Counted from the stretch's first letter, positions 11,037-24,562 are shown. The stretch is DNA of 64,000 bases from Panaeolus papilionaceus (GCA_015501605.1 JADNRZ010000013.1:620001-684000), one strand, 5' to 3'. Numbers and translations are program-made. Notes: generated by a model not told the origin, from the sequence alone.

Positions 11037-12004
11037 TGGGACAACGACAGAAAACACGACGATTGTTGTTTGATGGAAGATATATTCGTGCGTCGTGTTA
11101 GCTGATGACTCGGTCAATATCTCGGATCAACGTTCCAATCAAGTTCCTCAATGTCCGTGTATAGTTTCTTGGGGAGACGAGGATGCGCATATGCAGCTGC
11201 AGAATAAAATTTTCACCATTGGTGGCCACCAAAAATCTTTGTTATTGCTTTCATTTTGTTTGTAGTCTATCTCAAGCTGCTTCCAGTCTTTTTTGCCTTG
11301 GTTATTGTCAAAGACCAGTAATGAAGATGGCTTCATTGATAGTTTGCGTGTAAGTAGGTTGTTGAGCTGGCAGTAGATAAGATAACATTTTGCGGCAGTA
11401 GCCGAGGGGAAGTCGCACGGGTCCCCCTCACTGCTAATCCAAAGATGGAAATCCTTGCCAAGACCTCTTCCTCTGCTTCTCATTCAAACAAGAAATTTCA
11501 AGCAAACGCTCCTCTCAGACTATGCCAGCCCAGAGTCTGCAAAATGGCAGCCTGTCATCTCTTATCATTGCACAATCAAGGAAGTATAGACTACTGCTTG
11601 ACTGATATTGAACTCTATCCAGCATCGGTCGCGCAGCAGTGGCAGCAGCAAGCGACGTTGTGCCCACTGGTGAACGTGAATTCAAGTTGAATTGCTACTC
11701 GGTTCTGGCCCCCATAGCGCCATTCAATCATGCTACGCCATGCCCAAACCATGCTGTATTATTAGTCCCGTTGAAATGTTCTTTATCCGATCCTGATACG
11801 GTTTAGCTCTGTTTGTATGATGTCGAAGGAATGGCTCACAGCTTTCACTTCAAAACCTCAACTTGGCCCTACGTGGCTATCAATGTGCCGCGTATAAAAC
11901 GCGTACAGGTCTTGGAATCTTGGCTGCTACATCTATTTCGTTCCATTTCGTGGTTGGGCAAACACAGCGTCGCGTATTTTTCATATCTAGGACGACTTTC
12001 ACCT
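11037..12004. other. Intergenic, divergent
   Basis: It lies between the deaminase start (minus) and the first DUF2421 gene (plus), so it holds both promoters. Small open frames show no domain. An open frame continues upstream of 12005 in phase with the DUF2421 gene, so that gene's start could be earlier (ATG at 11813). Confidence 0.45.
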
Positions 12005-15000
12005 ATGGCTGGTTCTCTTTCCAAACTTCTGAAGAACTTTCTGAGGAGAATTCGCTCGAGGCGTGTGCAGAAGCTATGTATTAGAGGAATGCTGGTTTTT
12101 ATTGCTATGATGGTCCTCATACTGGATACTCGCACTGTGAGGGTTTTAGGACCTGCCAACATATTCGCACTGTGCGTCTCGATATCCTTTCCTCTGGCAC
12201 TAGTGCTGATTCTGATATGACGCATTTTTGAAAGTGCTCTTGCAGTTGTCATCCCTCCCTTTTATCCTGTTTCGCTTCATATTCTTTTTTCTCTGGCTTT
12301 TATGATTGGTATGATTCCAATCAACTTTACAACGACAAATCAATGACGCTGATGCTCAATGACAGTGCTTTTATCCTGCTGGGCATGGGCAAATTTGATT
12401 ACAGCATCAGCCAACGCAGCGAGAAGTTCTACACTACTGGCTCAGGAAGTGATATCGGCAGAATCAAGGTATATTCTCTGTTTCTCATTTTTGTTGCTCA
12501 TCCTCACACACCCCACTATAGCTTTATCCCTTCTCTCCCTGCTGATATTCAGAATGTGCTACTGATTTTCAGTGGGCATTACCTCGATCCTCGGTCAGTG
12601 AAAGAAAAAGGGCAGCACAATGTGTATCTCACTCACTCAATCTCTATCGTCGTTTAGTGCATCGGCTGTTACAGGCACTCTCCTCTTCGTTTCCACCTGG
12701 ATGTATGGTTTGGCACTCGCGTATTATCCAGCGTTGGCCATCGTCATTTACTTCACATTGACACTCATTTCCGGGGCGACAAGTGTCAATCCACGTATGT
12801 GGATTTTTATTTATTCGTACGCTGCCTTCGCTGATGCACTCCCGCGACGACTAGTGATCCCATACCCTATTTACACATCTGCTCTGACATTTTTGATATC
12901 CTCCGCATGTTATCTTGCCCTCTGCATTGTTGCATACGTTTTTGTATTTCCCTCCAGCTTCAACGCCTCATGGATGTGCGTCTTCTCTTCTCTTCTTCTC
13001 CTTGGAAAGATCTAAAGCATCGCCAATATTTCTTATTACAGGGCTGGAGTTAGACAGGACGTTCTTGGCGTACGTTGCGTGTTTTCTCGCCTTCCATGGT
13101 CTTTCATGGCTGGATATTTCTTCGAACGCATACTAACCACTCCATGATGATTTTAGCCCATTATTCGGTTCTTAGATTCAAGCACGGATGCTCAATTCGA
13201 ATCCGAGCAGCCCCCGATCGATCACCTTCGCCCACATACCAACGACATATCAATTGGAGATCTCAAGTCCAGCATGTCCAATGTGGAACTCTTCAAGTTC
13301 GCATTCAAGACCGAATTTTCAGTGCATCGTCTCTCACCTGAAGAGCATCTCGAGATGACGGGTTTATTTGGGACTCTGATAGGAAGGATAGGGTGTGTGT
13401 ATATTTCATTTATCTGAGTGGTTCGACAAGACAAATGTTCACTGCACCCATAATATTAATCTTAGGCAATTAGAAGTCGCGCAAAATGGCGTGGATGCAG
13501 TATGTGGAGTGCCAAGGAATACTAAAGTAGATAGACACGCGGTGGAGAAAGAGGTATAGTGGCCTTTTATCCCGAAAAGTTTCGTCCATGTCGTCACACT
13601 ATCACAGCGCCTGGATAACGCACCGTCAGCCCGCGCAATACAGACCGTAAACACCGCCTCTGACACCCTACGCATTGCCCTCCAAATTGCACTATTGGAT
13701 ATCGACGAATGGATGAGGGAATGTGATATGGACTCCTGGGGCGATGCGTTAAAGGGGCTGACCATGAGCATCAAGTATACGGCAGCAATGAAAAAGTACA
13801 GAGATGCCGCTAGGAAGAAGGCGGACTATAGGAGGGTCAGGCTGGAAATTTCCCGCTCAAATTTGAGAGCTGCGATGGCGAAGTTTAGGAAGAGTGATTT
13901 AAAGACTATTTTGACGACCATTAGGGACCAGAACCAGGGCGAGAAGGGAGACGCGAAGGAGCAGGCTGGAATCCAAGAAAGGTATGTATGGCTCGCATAC
14001 CCACTGCAATTCTGAAGCGTTCTAACCACATTGCTTTTTAGGGATAGCCTAGTCTTATTGGCATATCTCAACGCTCTCAATCAGCTTGGCAAAACCATCC
14101 TCGACTTCCACAGGTTTCTAATCCGAGTTGAAACCAGGGAGCCATATCCTCAGATTCGACTTCCATCTGCTCTTCTGAACCTCTTCCGCGCTACTCCAGT
14201 CGCAAGTGATGCCAGTGTAAACAATCAAGACATAGAATCACAACCTGGCTCTCCCTCATCAACAAAAGAAAAGGGCAAGTACAGAGAAGAACCCAGGTCG
14301 GGAGGCGTTGAATCACAGATCGCTTCTAGCTCTGACCACTCTGAAGGGGTGCATTACCATTCAGCGTCGCATGTTGTCTTTTCCTCGACAATAACCTCAG
14401 AAGAGCGCGCAAGTCCGGCACCCTCCCAAACGCCGTCGAAGTCCAACTCAGCGTCTGGGTTACCACCATCTCCACAACGGAAAAAGCCCAAAACACGCCA
14501 GAAAAGCACATTCCGAGTTTGGTTGACTTCAAATGAAATGGTATTCGCCTTGAGGATTGCGACCGTCACTGTTGGGCTATGGGTACCTGTGGTATGCAGA
14601 AACACCACTTCACTGTTCGAGCGAAACTATGGAATATTTGCGATGATTTTAGGACAGGTTTGTACTTTGATGTTTTAGTTCATCTCAGTACTAATTGGTT
14701 TTTCTTTTTCGTTGGCAGTCGTATGTCATGTCTTACGCTGGTGAACAGGTCTTTTTCTTCCTCCTACGATTTGCCGGGACTTTCCTTGGAATATTATGTA
14801 CAGTATTGTCGCCCTTTATCTAAGGACTTCGTTGATGATTTCATCACTAGTAACTGCTGCTTGCTGGTTCATCGGTGCTGTCCACGGAGGCAATGGGCGC
14901 GGAAATGGCTATGTTTTGGTGGTCATCACTGTATGTCTTCTTTCTCCAAATTCTTCTTCCACTAAATCTGATTTCTGCTCGTAGACTATATTCATACTAC

Positions 15001-16297
15001 CCTGTCTCTTTTCTGCAGCCTCCGGCAGTCATAGATATACGCACGTGTTCTTCGTATCTGGTGCTGCGACTATGGCTACCAGTGCGTGGACTATTTGTGT
15101 TAAACTGATCAATCATCCTTTGACAAGGATATACATCTATAGTGATCGCTCTGCTTTGGGAGGACGTACACAACATGCCACCTGGGGCGTCTCCTGCCCG
15201 AATTGTGTTTAATGACCTTTGGAAGAGACTGTGGGTTACATATTCATGGCTGTTGATTAAACTCGTGCTAAACTTGCCTCGCCAGTGTGATGGATCTCAT
15301 TGGTGCTGCGGGAGCTGTAAGTTGTCCCCACTTCACCATCCAGTCAGCTTGCTGATTTTTATCGTTGTAGTTCGTGGTGATGATGACCCCAAAACCTACT
15401 ACAATGCGCAGTGGATTTCATAACAAGCTTTCAAGCATTCTGATGCGGTTGAGCGAGGTTCTCAGTGCCGAAGCCACCGAAGATCTGACATCTCGATCCG
15501 AAGTTGTGCAAGGGTTATCAGTAAGTTTTTGTACCTCTTTCACGCCCAATGTTACTGAAGAACCTACCATGCAGAACGAAGTCGCTCAATTTGAGCACTA
15601 CCTCCTCTGCATGCGATTCGACCCACGCGTGAGGACTGTACCAATGGATGTGCATAAGGAGTTACACCAGACAACGTAAAGATAGGATGTCTTTACTTGA
15701 CTCGGCCGATGTGCTGACATGTTCTACGCAGGCAAAGGCTCCTCATCGCTACCAGCCAATATCTTCACAGCATCAAGGCTCTAGATGACGAACTAGCCTC
15801 GACAGCACATCAAACAGTACAACTTTTCTAAGCTTATTATCTCTTGCTGGCTTGCTAATTTATTCCCCAGTTAGCGATGGTTCCTAATATTCTTTCTGCC
15901 TGTTATGAAGAGCTCCTAAACGGAGACGACAGTACGATGATGAAGGGCCTTGCTCCCCTTGATTTTTCCGCTGTTAATAGCTCTGGTTTCATGGAGATTC
16001 CACCTAATTTATCTGTAAGTGCCCACGAACCTGACGGCGGAGAACGAAAACTTATCAATTATTATGTCCTCTAAGAACATCCAATCTATACTTTGGGCGT
16101 CAGGTATGTATACCGTTGTACCTTGGTTCATTGCCCTGATGGCTGGCGTGTTTATTTATCAGTGGCCTTAACTATACACGACATCGTGACGGTGAGTTCT
16201 GGAACTTTTATTGTTATCCGGGGAGGTGTGCTCAAGGTCATTCAAGGCATCTATCGAATTGACGACCTTAATTTCACAAACGGGATCCGGAAAATGA
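12005..16297 (+). CDS. DUF2421 / ArAE-family membrane protein, copy A
   Basis: I traced 22 exons (first 12005-12171, last 16247-16297) giving about 1000 residues with every phase closing. Two hydrophobic membrane blocks are visible: an N-terminal group of helices (IRGMLVFIAMMVLIL; LLSCWAWANLITASA; SGHYLDPR then long hydrophobic helices), a soluble middle with LDIDEWM and YRRVRLEISRSNLR, a low-complexity charged linker, then a second block (LRIATVTVGLWVPVV; QSYVMSYAGEQVFFFLLRFA; WFIGAVHGGNGRGNGY) and a soluble C-terminal domain. This order (ArAE_2_N, FUSC-like, DUF2421) matches fungal Bre4-like proteins, thought to be transporters related to aromatic acid exporters. The substrate is unknown. 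The start is uncertain between 12005 and 11813. Copy B, at 16867, is a tandem paralog. Confidence 0.85.
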
Positions 16298-16485
16298 TCA
16301 TGAAATTGTGCTGGGAAAACAATATTACCATGGACGGTCGCAGTCCTGAATCTGATAATAATAATGAATACACTTGTATCTCGAATTTGTCGATAGCTTA
16401 CCGTTTGGAATCCATAACTAATACACACGACTTTTTGTCCTTTATGTTTGCTTCTTTTTTTTTCTCCTGAATACGCAAAACGAGC

Positions 16486-16491
16486 AAAAAA
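16486..16491 (-). terminator. RNA polymerase III T-run terminator
   Basis: Six T residues on the minus strand lie 2 nt after the end of the tRNA-Ser gene. Confidence 0.7.
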
Positions 16492-16493
16492 TA

Positions 16494-16582
16494 CGTCACC
16501 TGAGCGATTCGAACACTCGCGGGCAAAGCCCAACCGCTGGCTTAATAGCAGGCGATCCCGTTAACCACTCCGGCAAAGTGAC
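16494..16582 (-). tRNA. tRNA-Ser(GCT) with a 7-nt intron
   Basis: This is a class II tRNA with a long variable arm (TGGGC-TTT-GCCCG). Acceptor GTCACTT pairs with AGGTGAC with one G-T pair; the T arm is GAGTG-TTCGAAT-CGCTC. The anticodon stem closes as ATCGC/GCGGT only if TTAAGCC is removed as an intron after position 37. That leaves loop CTGCTA-A and anticodon GCT, a serine anticodon consistent with the long variable arm. Discriminator base is G, as in other serine tRNAs. Confidence 0.88.
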
Positions 16583-16866
16583 GATGGAATTCAGGGGCTC
16601 ACACGCTTCCACGACGCGCCGTGCCGTCACATCCGGTAACGCGCCCAATGAAGAGGGGCGTGACAACAGCCTTTGATTTCAAACTTGACTGTCAACAACA
16701 ATCATCTCAATGCATCCTGCTTTTTTGCGGTCTAAATTGCAAGAATTAATCGTCAGAGCTGCGGCTGACAGCCACGTAAAATTTTATATTTCAGATACCC
16801 TGCAAACCAGGATGAAGCCTTTCCCATATTCACCTTCACCTCAGCCTATCCGTTGAACTTTGAGCT

Positions 16867-19800
16867 ATGTCGCGGCAGGAAATAGTCTTATCATTGCGTG
16901 AAAGGCAGAATCAGAAGAAGTTCATACGCGCGCTTGTGGTTATGACAGCTGCGCTTACGCTCATATTAAACAATGTGACGTCAGAGAAAATTGGGTCCGC
17001 TGGGTTGCTTGTTGGGTATGTTCTACCAGATTCTACCCGACGAAACTAAACGGTGCTTTGTCTGATGGTCTCTGGAATAATTTTTCTACAGGGCGCTAAG
17101 TTGTGTTCTTCCACCATTTCTACCCTTTTCAGCACATTTTATCATGATGCTGCTTTTGCTCTTCTGTGAGCAATCTTGAGACACCTTTTCAAGAGAAATC
17201 TAATTCCCCTCCCTCGATTAGGGGTCGCTGCTTCTTGGGGGTGGATTTGTGCGTCGCAGCTTGCTGCCTTTTCAGTACGCGACAAAGCCCTTCTTGCACA
17301 GAGGCTGCAAGAAGCCCAGGACATGTAAAAAACATTTCTCGGTAGTCTGTGGATATGTTAAGCATGTTTATTACCAACAGATACGACCCAGGCTTGTCAC
17401 TAGCTGCCCAAGCTCAGCAGCTCATTTACTCGGGTCATTATTTGGATCCTCGGTTTGTCTCTCGCATCGTGCAGATTTTTCCAACAAGGATCTGATGCTC
17501 CTGCAGGTCATCTATCGCTTTCGGTGTCTTTCTCTTCATAGGAACCTTCATTGCCGCTCTGATTGTCAAACTCCGACCTGCTATGACTTTCCACCTGCTC
17601 TTTGGCCTGATTCTGATCTCAAGCTTTATAACGATCAGTCCTGGTAAACTACATTCACGCCTCCAGCGGTATTCAAATTAATAAGGGTTCCAGTCCTTCC
17701 AGCTCCCACATATCAAAGTCCCGAGACGGTTGTTTACGCCATCGGGACCTACGCAGTCATTTCGCTTGTTTCCCTCGCTTTCATATTTCCGCAAAGTTTG
17801 AATCAATCTTGGCTGTAGGATCTTCATAAATCCTTTCTGTTTGTTTTCAATTAATCTCATCTAAACCCCCAGATTTTCGGTTCAACGTGACATCCTACAG
17901 GTACGTCATATTGATAGACTCTCAAATCCTGGCGTTGAACTCCAACTCCGTTTTATAAGCCTATGATCAAATTCCTTGATACCCCACCTGATATATCTCA
18001 TCTGTCAACTGCGCCTTCGATCTCTCATCTTCTCCTCGTATTCCATGGGTATGAACGCACCAAGAGCCTTTTCAGCACGGAATTTACCGTGAACCGTCTA
18101 TCCACTCCACTGTTTCTTGAGGTCTACGCTCGGATCAAGCAACTGGTCTACAGAATCTCGTGAGTGGTCGCCGTTGAATTGAACTCCGACCATTCTCAAC
18201 CTACTCTTAAGAGCGCTAGAGATGTCTCAGAGCCGCATGGCCAGTATTTTGCGCCATGAAACACGGGGCACGATCATGGTTTGTGCAGATAGACCCCCCG
18301 ATGCGATGAAGCTTAACTTGTTTCAGACGGACGGACACCACCCAAATTTCTACGAAGAGATACTCAGTCGCTCTGACGCTCTCCGCTCCGCCTGTCGTAT
18401 CTCCCTAATGGATGTTGAAGAGTGGATTCGGGAATGGGCTATGGACTCTTGGATGGATGTTGTACGACCAGTTGACCGGGGTAAAATTGATTACCGGAGG
18501 GTCAGATTGGAAATCTCCAGGTCCAATCTTCGTAAAACAAGGCTTGCGTTCTGCAAGGAGCAGTTGGCTGACCTCATGTTATATTTTAAGCAATCTGCCC
18601 AGTCTCCCGAGGAGCCTACCTCCTTGCGAAATGACAGGTAAAGTCAAATAAACTTCCGCCTGTTAAACGTATGCTAATCATTCATAGAAACTGCGCGACG
18701 GTTCTTTCGTTCTTAGCAAACTTAGATTTCATGGAAAACGAAATTTTTGCTCTGCTGTCATTCCTGGTCGAGATCGAACATAGGGAGCCAAAACCCATTC
18801 CCAGACTACCAGCTTGCTTCAGCAGGTCTCCAAAAGTCAAGGGGGAGTTTGAGCCAGCCCTTCGTTACCTAAACCACGCGGAACCCCAGGTACTACATAA
18901 TGCACCAACGGGCATCAATTTCTCAAAGGAACTGCCGCTGCCGCCTGTCCTGGACGATGTATCGTCGAGTGGGTTCAGTAAACTGAGTCTTTTGAAAAAC
19001 GCAAGAGGAGAGCCCAATCAAGTGATGAAAAGAATCCGAGATGCCTTGCGCTCACCCATTTTTTTCTATGCGGTGAAATTGAGCATCGTGGCGCTTATTC
19101 TATGGGTTCCCGTGGTTTTTCAACCTGTGACCAACATATATCTGACAACGTCCGGGTTTATGGCCCTCATCCTGGGAACAGTAGGTAAACGCCGTTATGT
19201 GCTACCTTTGGTTACTGATCACTTTTCTTAGTCGTACGTGGACGTCTATGCCGGGGATCAGGTGGGATGTCACGCCAGTCGTCGCTCGCGCGAGAACTTA
19301 TATCTTCACCTACCCAATCAAGATATACTTTTTCCTAATCAGATTCTTTGGCACTGTGATAGGGCTCGGTCGTATGTCTTTCACTTCCTTTATGTTGTGC
19401 TATTTCTTGACCCTTATATCTAAGTTGCGGCTGCCTCGTGGTTTATCGGGGCTCGCAAAGCAGGGCAACCCTACACTTTCATTGTCTCGACGGTGAGTCC
19501 GTTCTAGACTCTCCGTGCAGGGCATGTCTTTGATTGGTAGACAGACCATTCTCAGTGCACCGGCCCTGTTCATATCCGTGGCTTCCACAAATCCCACTTG
19601 GTTGTTATTTTCCGCCTTGATCTCGAGCACAATTGTTGGCAGTATGTGGTCCACGCTTATCTGTTGCGTTATTCATTTAAACTTTCCTGTTGGCAGGCAT
19701 CGATGTGATATGGAACGATGGGATAGCGGAAGGTGGCGTGTCCACTTCACTTGTTTGGAAAAACATTTGGCAAAGAGGGTGAGTGATTGTGGCGGCTTTT

Positions 19801-21036
19801 GGCATTTTCTGACCCAACTGCAGACTTCTTGACTTGATCGGATTTGTAGTTTCAGTAGGCACATTAAGCTATTTTCTGCCGCTTTTTCTCATCTACTTTC
19901 AACAGGCCGTGGTTATGATGTTGCCTATGCCATATACATCGCGACGAGGGTTTCATGAGAAGTTCTCGCAATCACTCTTGGATGTTCGCATCGCACTCCA
20001 AAACGAACACGCCAACCTTTTGCTGTCGTCTCCTCCAGGAGTAGGAACTTCGAAGCTACATGAATTTCACGCTATTGCCGTAATTATTCAACGTGTTTTA
20101 CTCCCTGGCGGCATGCCTCACAAAATTATTAGGGCCGCCACATCGAGTTGGAACAATTTCTCACATCTATGAAATTTGATCCTCGAATAAGGTATTATAA
20201 TTTCTAGTCTGGCAAAAGATACTTGAGAATTAATCGCTATCTAGGACGTTACCATCCAAAATCTACGGGAAGGTGTATAATCTCCAGTGAGTCGCACTAT
20301 GCTTATCTAACCACCACCAGGCCGTAATCATTAGTCTCTAGAAGGGTACTTATTGCTGCTGCTTCCCGCTATGTAGAGGCTTTGGATCGCTTTGATGCTG
20401 ATCTACGGAGCGAGGTGATGCGAAATGTAAGTCTCCGTAGAATGTTGATGAATATTCTGGGTCATCTCTGACTTTTGTGGCAACAGACACCATACATGGA
20501 TCAATATATGGTTGAACGCGTGCACTCGCAAATTGACAGACTGGCTGCTGTGGTCTCGGGAGGATCGATAACTGACGGGAGTCATTCCCTCGACCATTTC
20601 CAGGAAGATATCCGTCAAAGATTTACACAGATGTCTAATCACACTCTATTCTCAGGCGGTCGGACGCTCTTTGGATTACCTGAGGAACTTTCCGTGAGTG
20701 CATCAATTCGGACCGAAGGACAGACTAAAAGGAAGTACATCTACCTTTGAAAACTATCCAGGATGATCAGCTGCTGATTTTTGCAACGGGTAAGATTGCA
20801 TATTTCTCCTTTCCACTGTTAAGGTTTGTTCTCTGAAGTATTCGTGCAATATTCAGTTGTTGTCAACTTCAACTCGATGGTGGATGTAAGTGCCCACACT
20901 TTCTATAACCTTATCAATTGACAACTTTATTTGGTTCATGTAGACCCTAGCGGAGCTAAGCGACCTTATTCCCCTCCTCGATTCTCACAGTAACCATCAT
21001 CGGAGACCGGCAGGATCCTTCACGGAAGGAGTGTGA
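16867..21036 (+). CDS. DUF2421 / ArAE-family membrane protein, copy B
   Basis: This is a tandem paralog of copy A in the same orientation, about 20 exons. First exons: 16867-17015, 17092-17165, 17222-17324, 17381-17452, 17507-17643, 17694-17814, 17873-17900, 17960-18159. Several match copy A in both length and phase (74, 103 and 28 nt). Landmarks repeat in order: WVAASWGWICASQLAAFS, SGHYLDPR, SLNQSWLFSVQRDILQ, LMDVEEWI, YRRVRLEISRSNLRK, EHREPKP, SYVDVYAGDQ, and DLIPLLDSH near the C-terminus. The stop is TGA at 21034-21036. The middle linker is shorter than in copy A. The intron after 17643 is placed at 50 nt; a nearer acceptor would make it only 23 nt. Later junctions were followed by eye and are less certain. 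Function is inferred as for copy A. Confidence 0.82.
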
Positions 21037-23769
21037 TGCGACAGGGAAACCGCGCATGTGGTATTGGGTGCTGCGCTTTAAGTTTTAGGCTTTTTCTACT
21101 CTCTTCTGCGGCACTACATATGCCACCCTTGCTCAACTACCGAGATGTTACCCCTTTGCTTTCGGACTTGCTTTTACAGTGGGAAGTGGAGTTAGATGTC
21201 AGTGGTTCACGAAGTTGCCTTCTTCGCGTCAATAATTGGTTGTATGTGGATTGGACTCTATAGGACTACGCATGATGCCTAAGTTTCCTAACTGGCGGAA
21301 TATTGAATGCTCGTTTGGAGTGAGCACAGTCCGAGAACCTAGTCTTGCTGGACATTGGACCTCAATACTATATGTTCTGACCTCGCGCTGTCAATCAGCT
21401 GGTCTCGTTGCTTCGAAATGCCTCCATTAAGAAAACGATACTTTAAGATCATTAAAACGAGGGCGGCGACTTAGCTTTTTGTGGTTCATGAAGAACGATC
21501 TGGAGAAGTCGAATGGACTTCACTTCCGAAAATATTACAACGGAACAACTGGTGCAATCGATGACATGCTTCCACAGGTTACGATTACATGTATCCCTCA
21601 AAGGTGATGTGGTGACGAAGGGTCCTTTTCACTCTCTTGCATTTGGTGTCGGTTGACTCATCAGTGCCGCTTGTAATATTAGCCCACACGATCCCTTTGT
21701 TGAAGAGAGCAGTATACAAACGGTACGACGAGTGGTATGCGGGAACAAAATTTCCCCACTGCGGGACATCATCGGGGCCTGCCCCGCGATATGAAATCGA
21801 TCTGAATTACAGGTTTGAATAGACATGGGGAAATTGATATCGTGTTTATATGATGTCTCTTGATTTCATCCGATTACAAAGGAGGCTACTTAGGTAGCGT
21901 CATCGTAATGCCTTCCCAAATTCAGTTATTCTCATTCATCATCAATTTAGCGCAGGGACGCTTATATCAAGGCAAATAAAATCCTTTCAGAGTCTTTAGT
22001 TCTGATCTGTGGGTGATTATCAAGGCAGTATAGTATGAGTCCTCTACAGTACCGTGGTGTCCATGCTGCAAGGCGTATGCTCCAAGAATAAATAAATGAT
22101 AAACAACAGAGGGTAACTGCGTATCGCGGATCATTGCACGAGGAGCATGGGTCAATGAATGGCACCATCCACCTGGGCTCACTTCCACGTATTGACAGCC
22201 AAAGGTACGTGCTCTTTCATCTAACGTGTATTGACGAATAAACAAGCGCCAATGTGGTCCGTTATCTAATACATGATCGGGGTTTGTGAGGTAGCGAATC
22301 ACTGCCGCCTGCTGCCGCAGAACCATCAATGACGAAGCTAGATCTAGTTCTATGGTCCTCTGTAGACATGAGCGTGACCGCAATCTGACTATAAGCTGCT
22401 ATCTGATATCTGGCTTCCATGCACACCTGAATACACAAAGTCTGAATTGTTCGTGGCGTGTCGGATCACTGCAGGGATGAGTGCAGGTCTGACATTAGAC
22501 ACGCACGCGCTACTAAACCTTGTTTCTTCTAAAAAAGTGTAATTACACAATTATTATTAGAAGTGGAATGGTATAAGTCGCGGTTGAAAGGAGGGAGACT
22601 GGCCTCATGTGCATCGCAGGTCTTGCTTGACCTGGTGAGATTGAAGGCTTCGATTGGGGTTCGATTCTACCCGCCAAGACATGGATGGATGAAGCAGACG
22701 GTTTCCATATATTTGTTTGTACTACGAGCTGAAATTCCATTGTTATCCTGCACAAGGAGATGTAGATCGTCAGGAGTAGTCCATTACAACAGAAGAGGCC
22801 CTGTATCCTGATCGAAGTTTCTACGGAGAGCAGAGTAATTGTGCACTTTTCCTGCCGACATGCAGACTAAAAATCAAAAATTGACGAATAAGCACAGAAA
22901 CAATCATCGCTTGGGTTAATCCATTTTCGTCAATCCGCGTCGATTATGATGCATTACATGTTGGGTGCTGTAAGGTTTGCATCGAGGCGGCAAGACAATC
23001 CTTATGACTGAAGTCATCTCATTGAATATTGACAGGTCAGGGTTCCAATATATGTACATCCTCCTACTCCGCAGACGCATGTAACCTAGAATCGAAGCTG
23101 GAGGTTGTAGAAAGACTCGTGGACATTGATGAAGGTGACAACATGATCATTTGATCATACCATCATCATAATCGCGCAGTTTGGAAATCAGGCGGTTCAT
23201 GGAAAGTGCCAATCGGCGACGAAAGGGGTGCTTCTTGATTACGCACCATCTGCAAGCGATATACGCAACATACATGTCCTTTCGAAGTAGTTACAGGCAT
23301 CAGGGTATGCAGACAACGGGGAGGCGTAAGACACCGAATTATTAACTACCGTTCTTGGCATTATTCCCCACATAATATACGTATATGTTGTCGAAGCTGC
23401 ATGGCTCACATCATTGACACCAGGAGTGGCCGGTTAAGGAAATCCTTTAATGCAAACATAGAGTTAAAGGTTCTTCAGATCTGCTGGTCCTCGAAGGTCG
23501 ACGGATAACGGGCGTGTGATGCCGATGTAAGTTGCCAATGCATTCCCGGGACCATTCTGATCGCTTTTAGTTTCCGTCAGAACATGATCGAACGTAAAGA
23601 GATGAAAAGTGTTCGAATGCATACGACCAAATTACAATATCATACAACAATGCAGGTAATGACGACAAACATGATGGATGAGACAAGTGCAAAAGAAAAA
23701 CAGAGAAACGATCAAACGAGCCAACGGCTCGAACCCATGAAGAAAAGAACGGAAGTAAAAACATGAAAA
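21037..23769. other. Intergenic, 2.7 kb
   Basis: No supportable gene. One 138-codon open frame on the minus strand (21967-22383) has no recognised motif and no clear splice partners. The right end should contain the FKBP12 copy 1 3' UTR. Confidence 0.45.
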
Positions 23770-24356
23770 TTAGTTGATTTTCAGTAGTTCCAGCTCGAAC
23801 CTGAGGACTGAATTTGGAGGTATCACGGGTGGAAACCCTCGAGAACCATACCCCTGACAGAGATATGAGCACAGCGAGCTTCGACTGACAGTATGGTGGA
23901 CTCACAAAGTCCGGCGTTGTAGTTAGAATCGCCTTCTCTCCTAATGACAACCTGGTGACGCCTAAAAAATGGCTAAGTTTTTTCGTGTGATGTAAAAAAA
24001 GCTCAACGAACCTTCGTCCCATCCCCGGATTACTTTACCTATGCCAATTTGAGTCTGGAATGGTACACCACTGTGGAGACAACATTAGTTCGGGGAACAC
24101 AGTCGAAGCTGTCTAACATACCGATCCCTGCTTGAGTCGAACGTCTTGCCATCGAGCAAAGTACCATGGTAATGGATGGTAACAGTATCTGTAGGTATGA
24201 TGTAAATGCTCGCCCTTTGTCAGGGGTACAAACTACATACCGCCTTTTTTTGGGAATGTCCTTCCGTCACCTGGGGAAATAGTCTCGACAGTAACGCCCT
24301 GTAAATGACCAATGTCAAAACACGTGGAAACGCGCGAAGAGTGGAATACCCACCAT
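23770..24356 (-). CDS. FPR1: FKBP12-type peptidyl-prolyl isomerase, copy 1
   Basis: This is a small cytosolic prolyl cis-trans isomerase, the target of FK506 and rapamycin. Six exons (24356-24354, 24298-24241, 24188-24122, 24070-24012, 23961-23906, 23853-23770) give 108 residues, exactly the family length, with closed phases. The first coding exon is the ATG alone. The protein starts [20 protein letters not shown] and carries [24 protein letters not shown] and [10 protein letters not shown]. The FK506-pocket residues Tyr26, Phe36, Asp37, Phe46, Val55, Ile56, Trp59, Tyr82 and Phe99 (human numbering) are all present. A TATCGATA palindrome lies 199 bp upstream. Copy 2, with identical exon lengths, lies about 3.8 kb upstream on the same strand. 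Copy 1 is the more canonical of the two. Confidence 0.95.
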
Positions 24357-24554
24357 GACGAGTAGTGTTTCGATGAGAAGAGGAGGTAGAAATGTGATTG
24401 GATTGGATTGCTGAATGCTGCTGGGACTTGGTTTGCGACCTTTATAACTTGTAAGTAGTAGAGGCGGAGGGTAGGCGGATTGCGGATCTTGATCCGATGG
24501 CGGTGGATCTGCAGACCTCGATCTTGTAAAGGCCGCTCTCCCAATGCTCACGGT

Positions 24555-24562
24555 TATCGATA
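24555..24562. promoter_or_regulatory. TATCGATA palindrome upstream of FKBP12 copy 1
   Basis: An 8-bp perfect palindrome within GTTATCGATATCGAT, 199 bp from the ATG. The same 8-mer sits 198 bp upstream of copy 2. A regulatory role is inferred from that shared position. Confidence 0.45.

Noticed and set aside
12343..12657. Open frames covering exons 3-4 of the DUF2421 gene as separate small genes
   Set aside because: The shared phases and the SGHYLDPR block show they are exons of one gene.
17644..17666. A 23-nt intron in DUF2421 copy B
   Set aside because: Too short for normal splicing; the acceptor at 17693 gives a 50-nt intron and keeps the frame.
21967..22383. 138-codon open frame on the minus strand
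   Set aside because: No recognisable motif, no convincing splice sites that extend it, and irregular composition. Kept out of the gene list.
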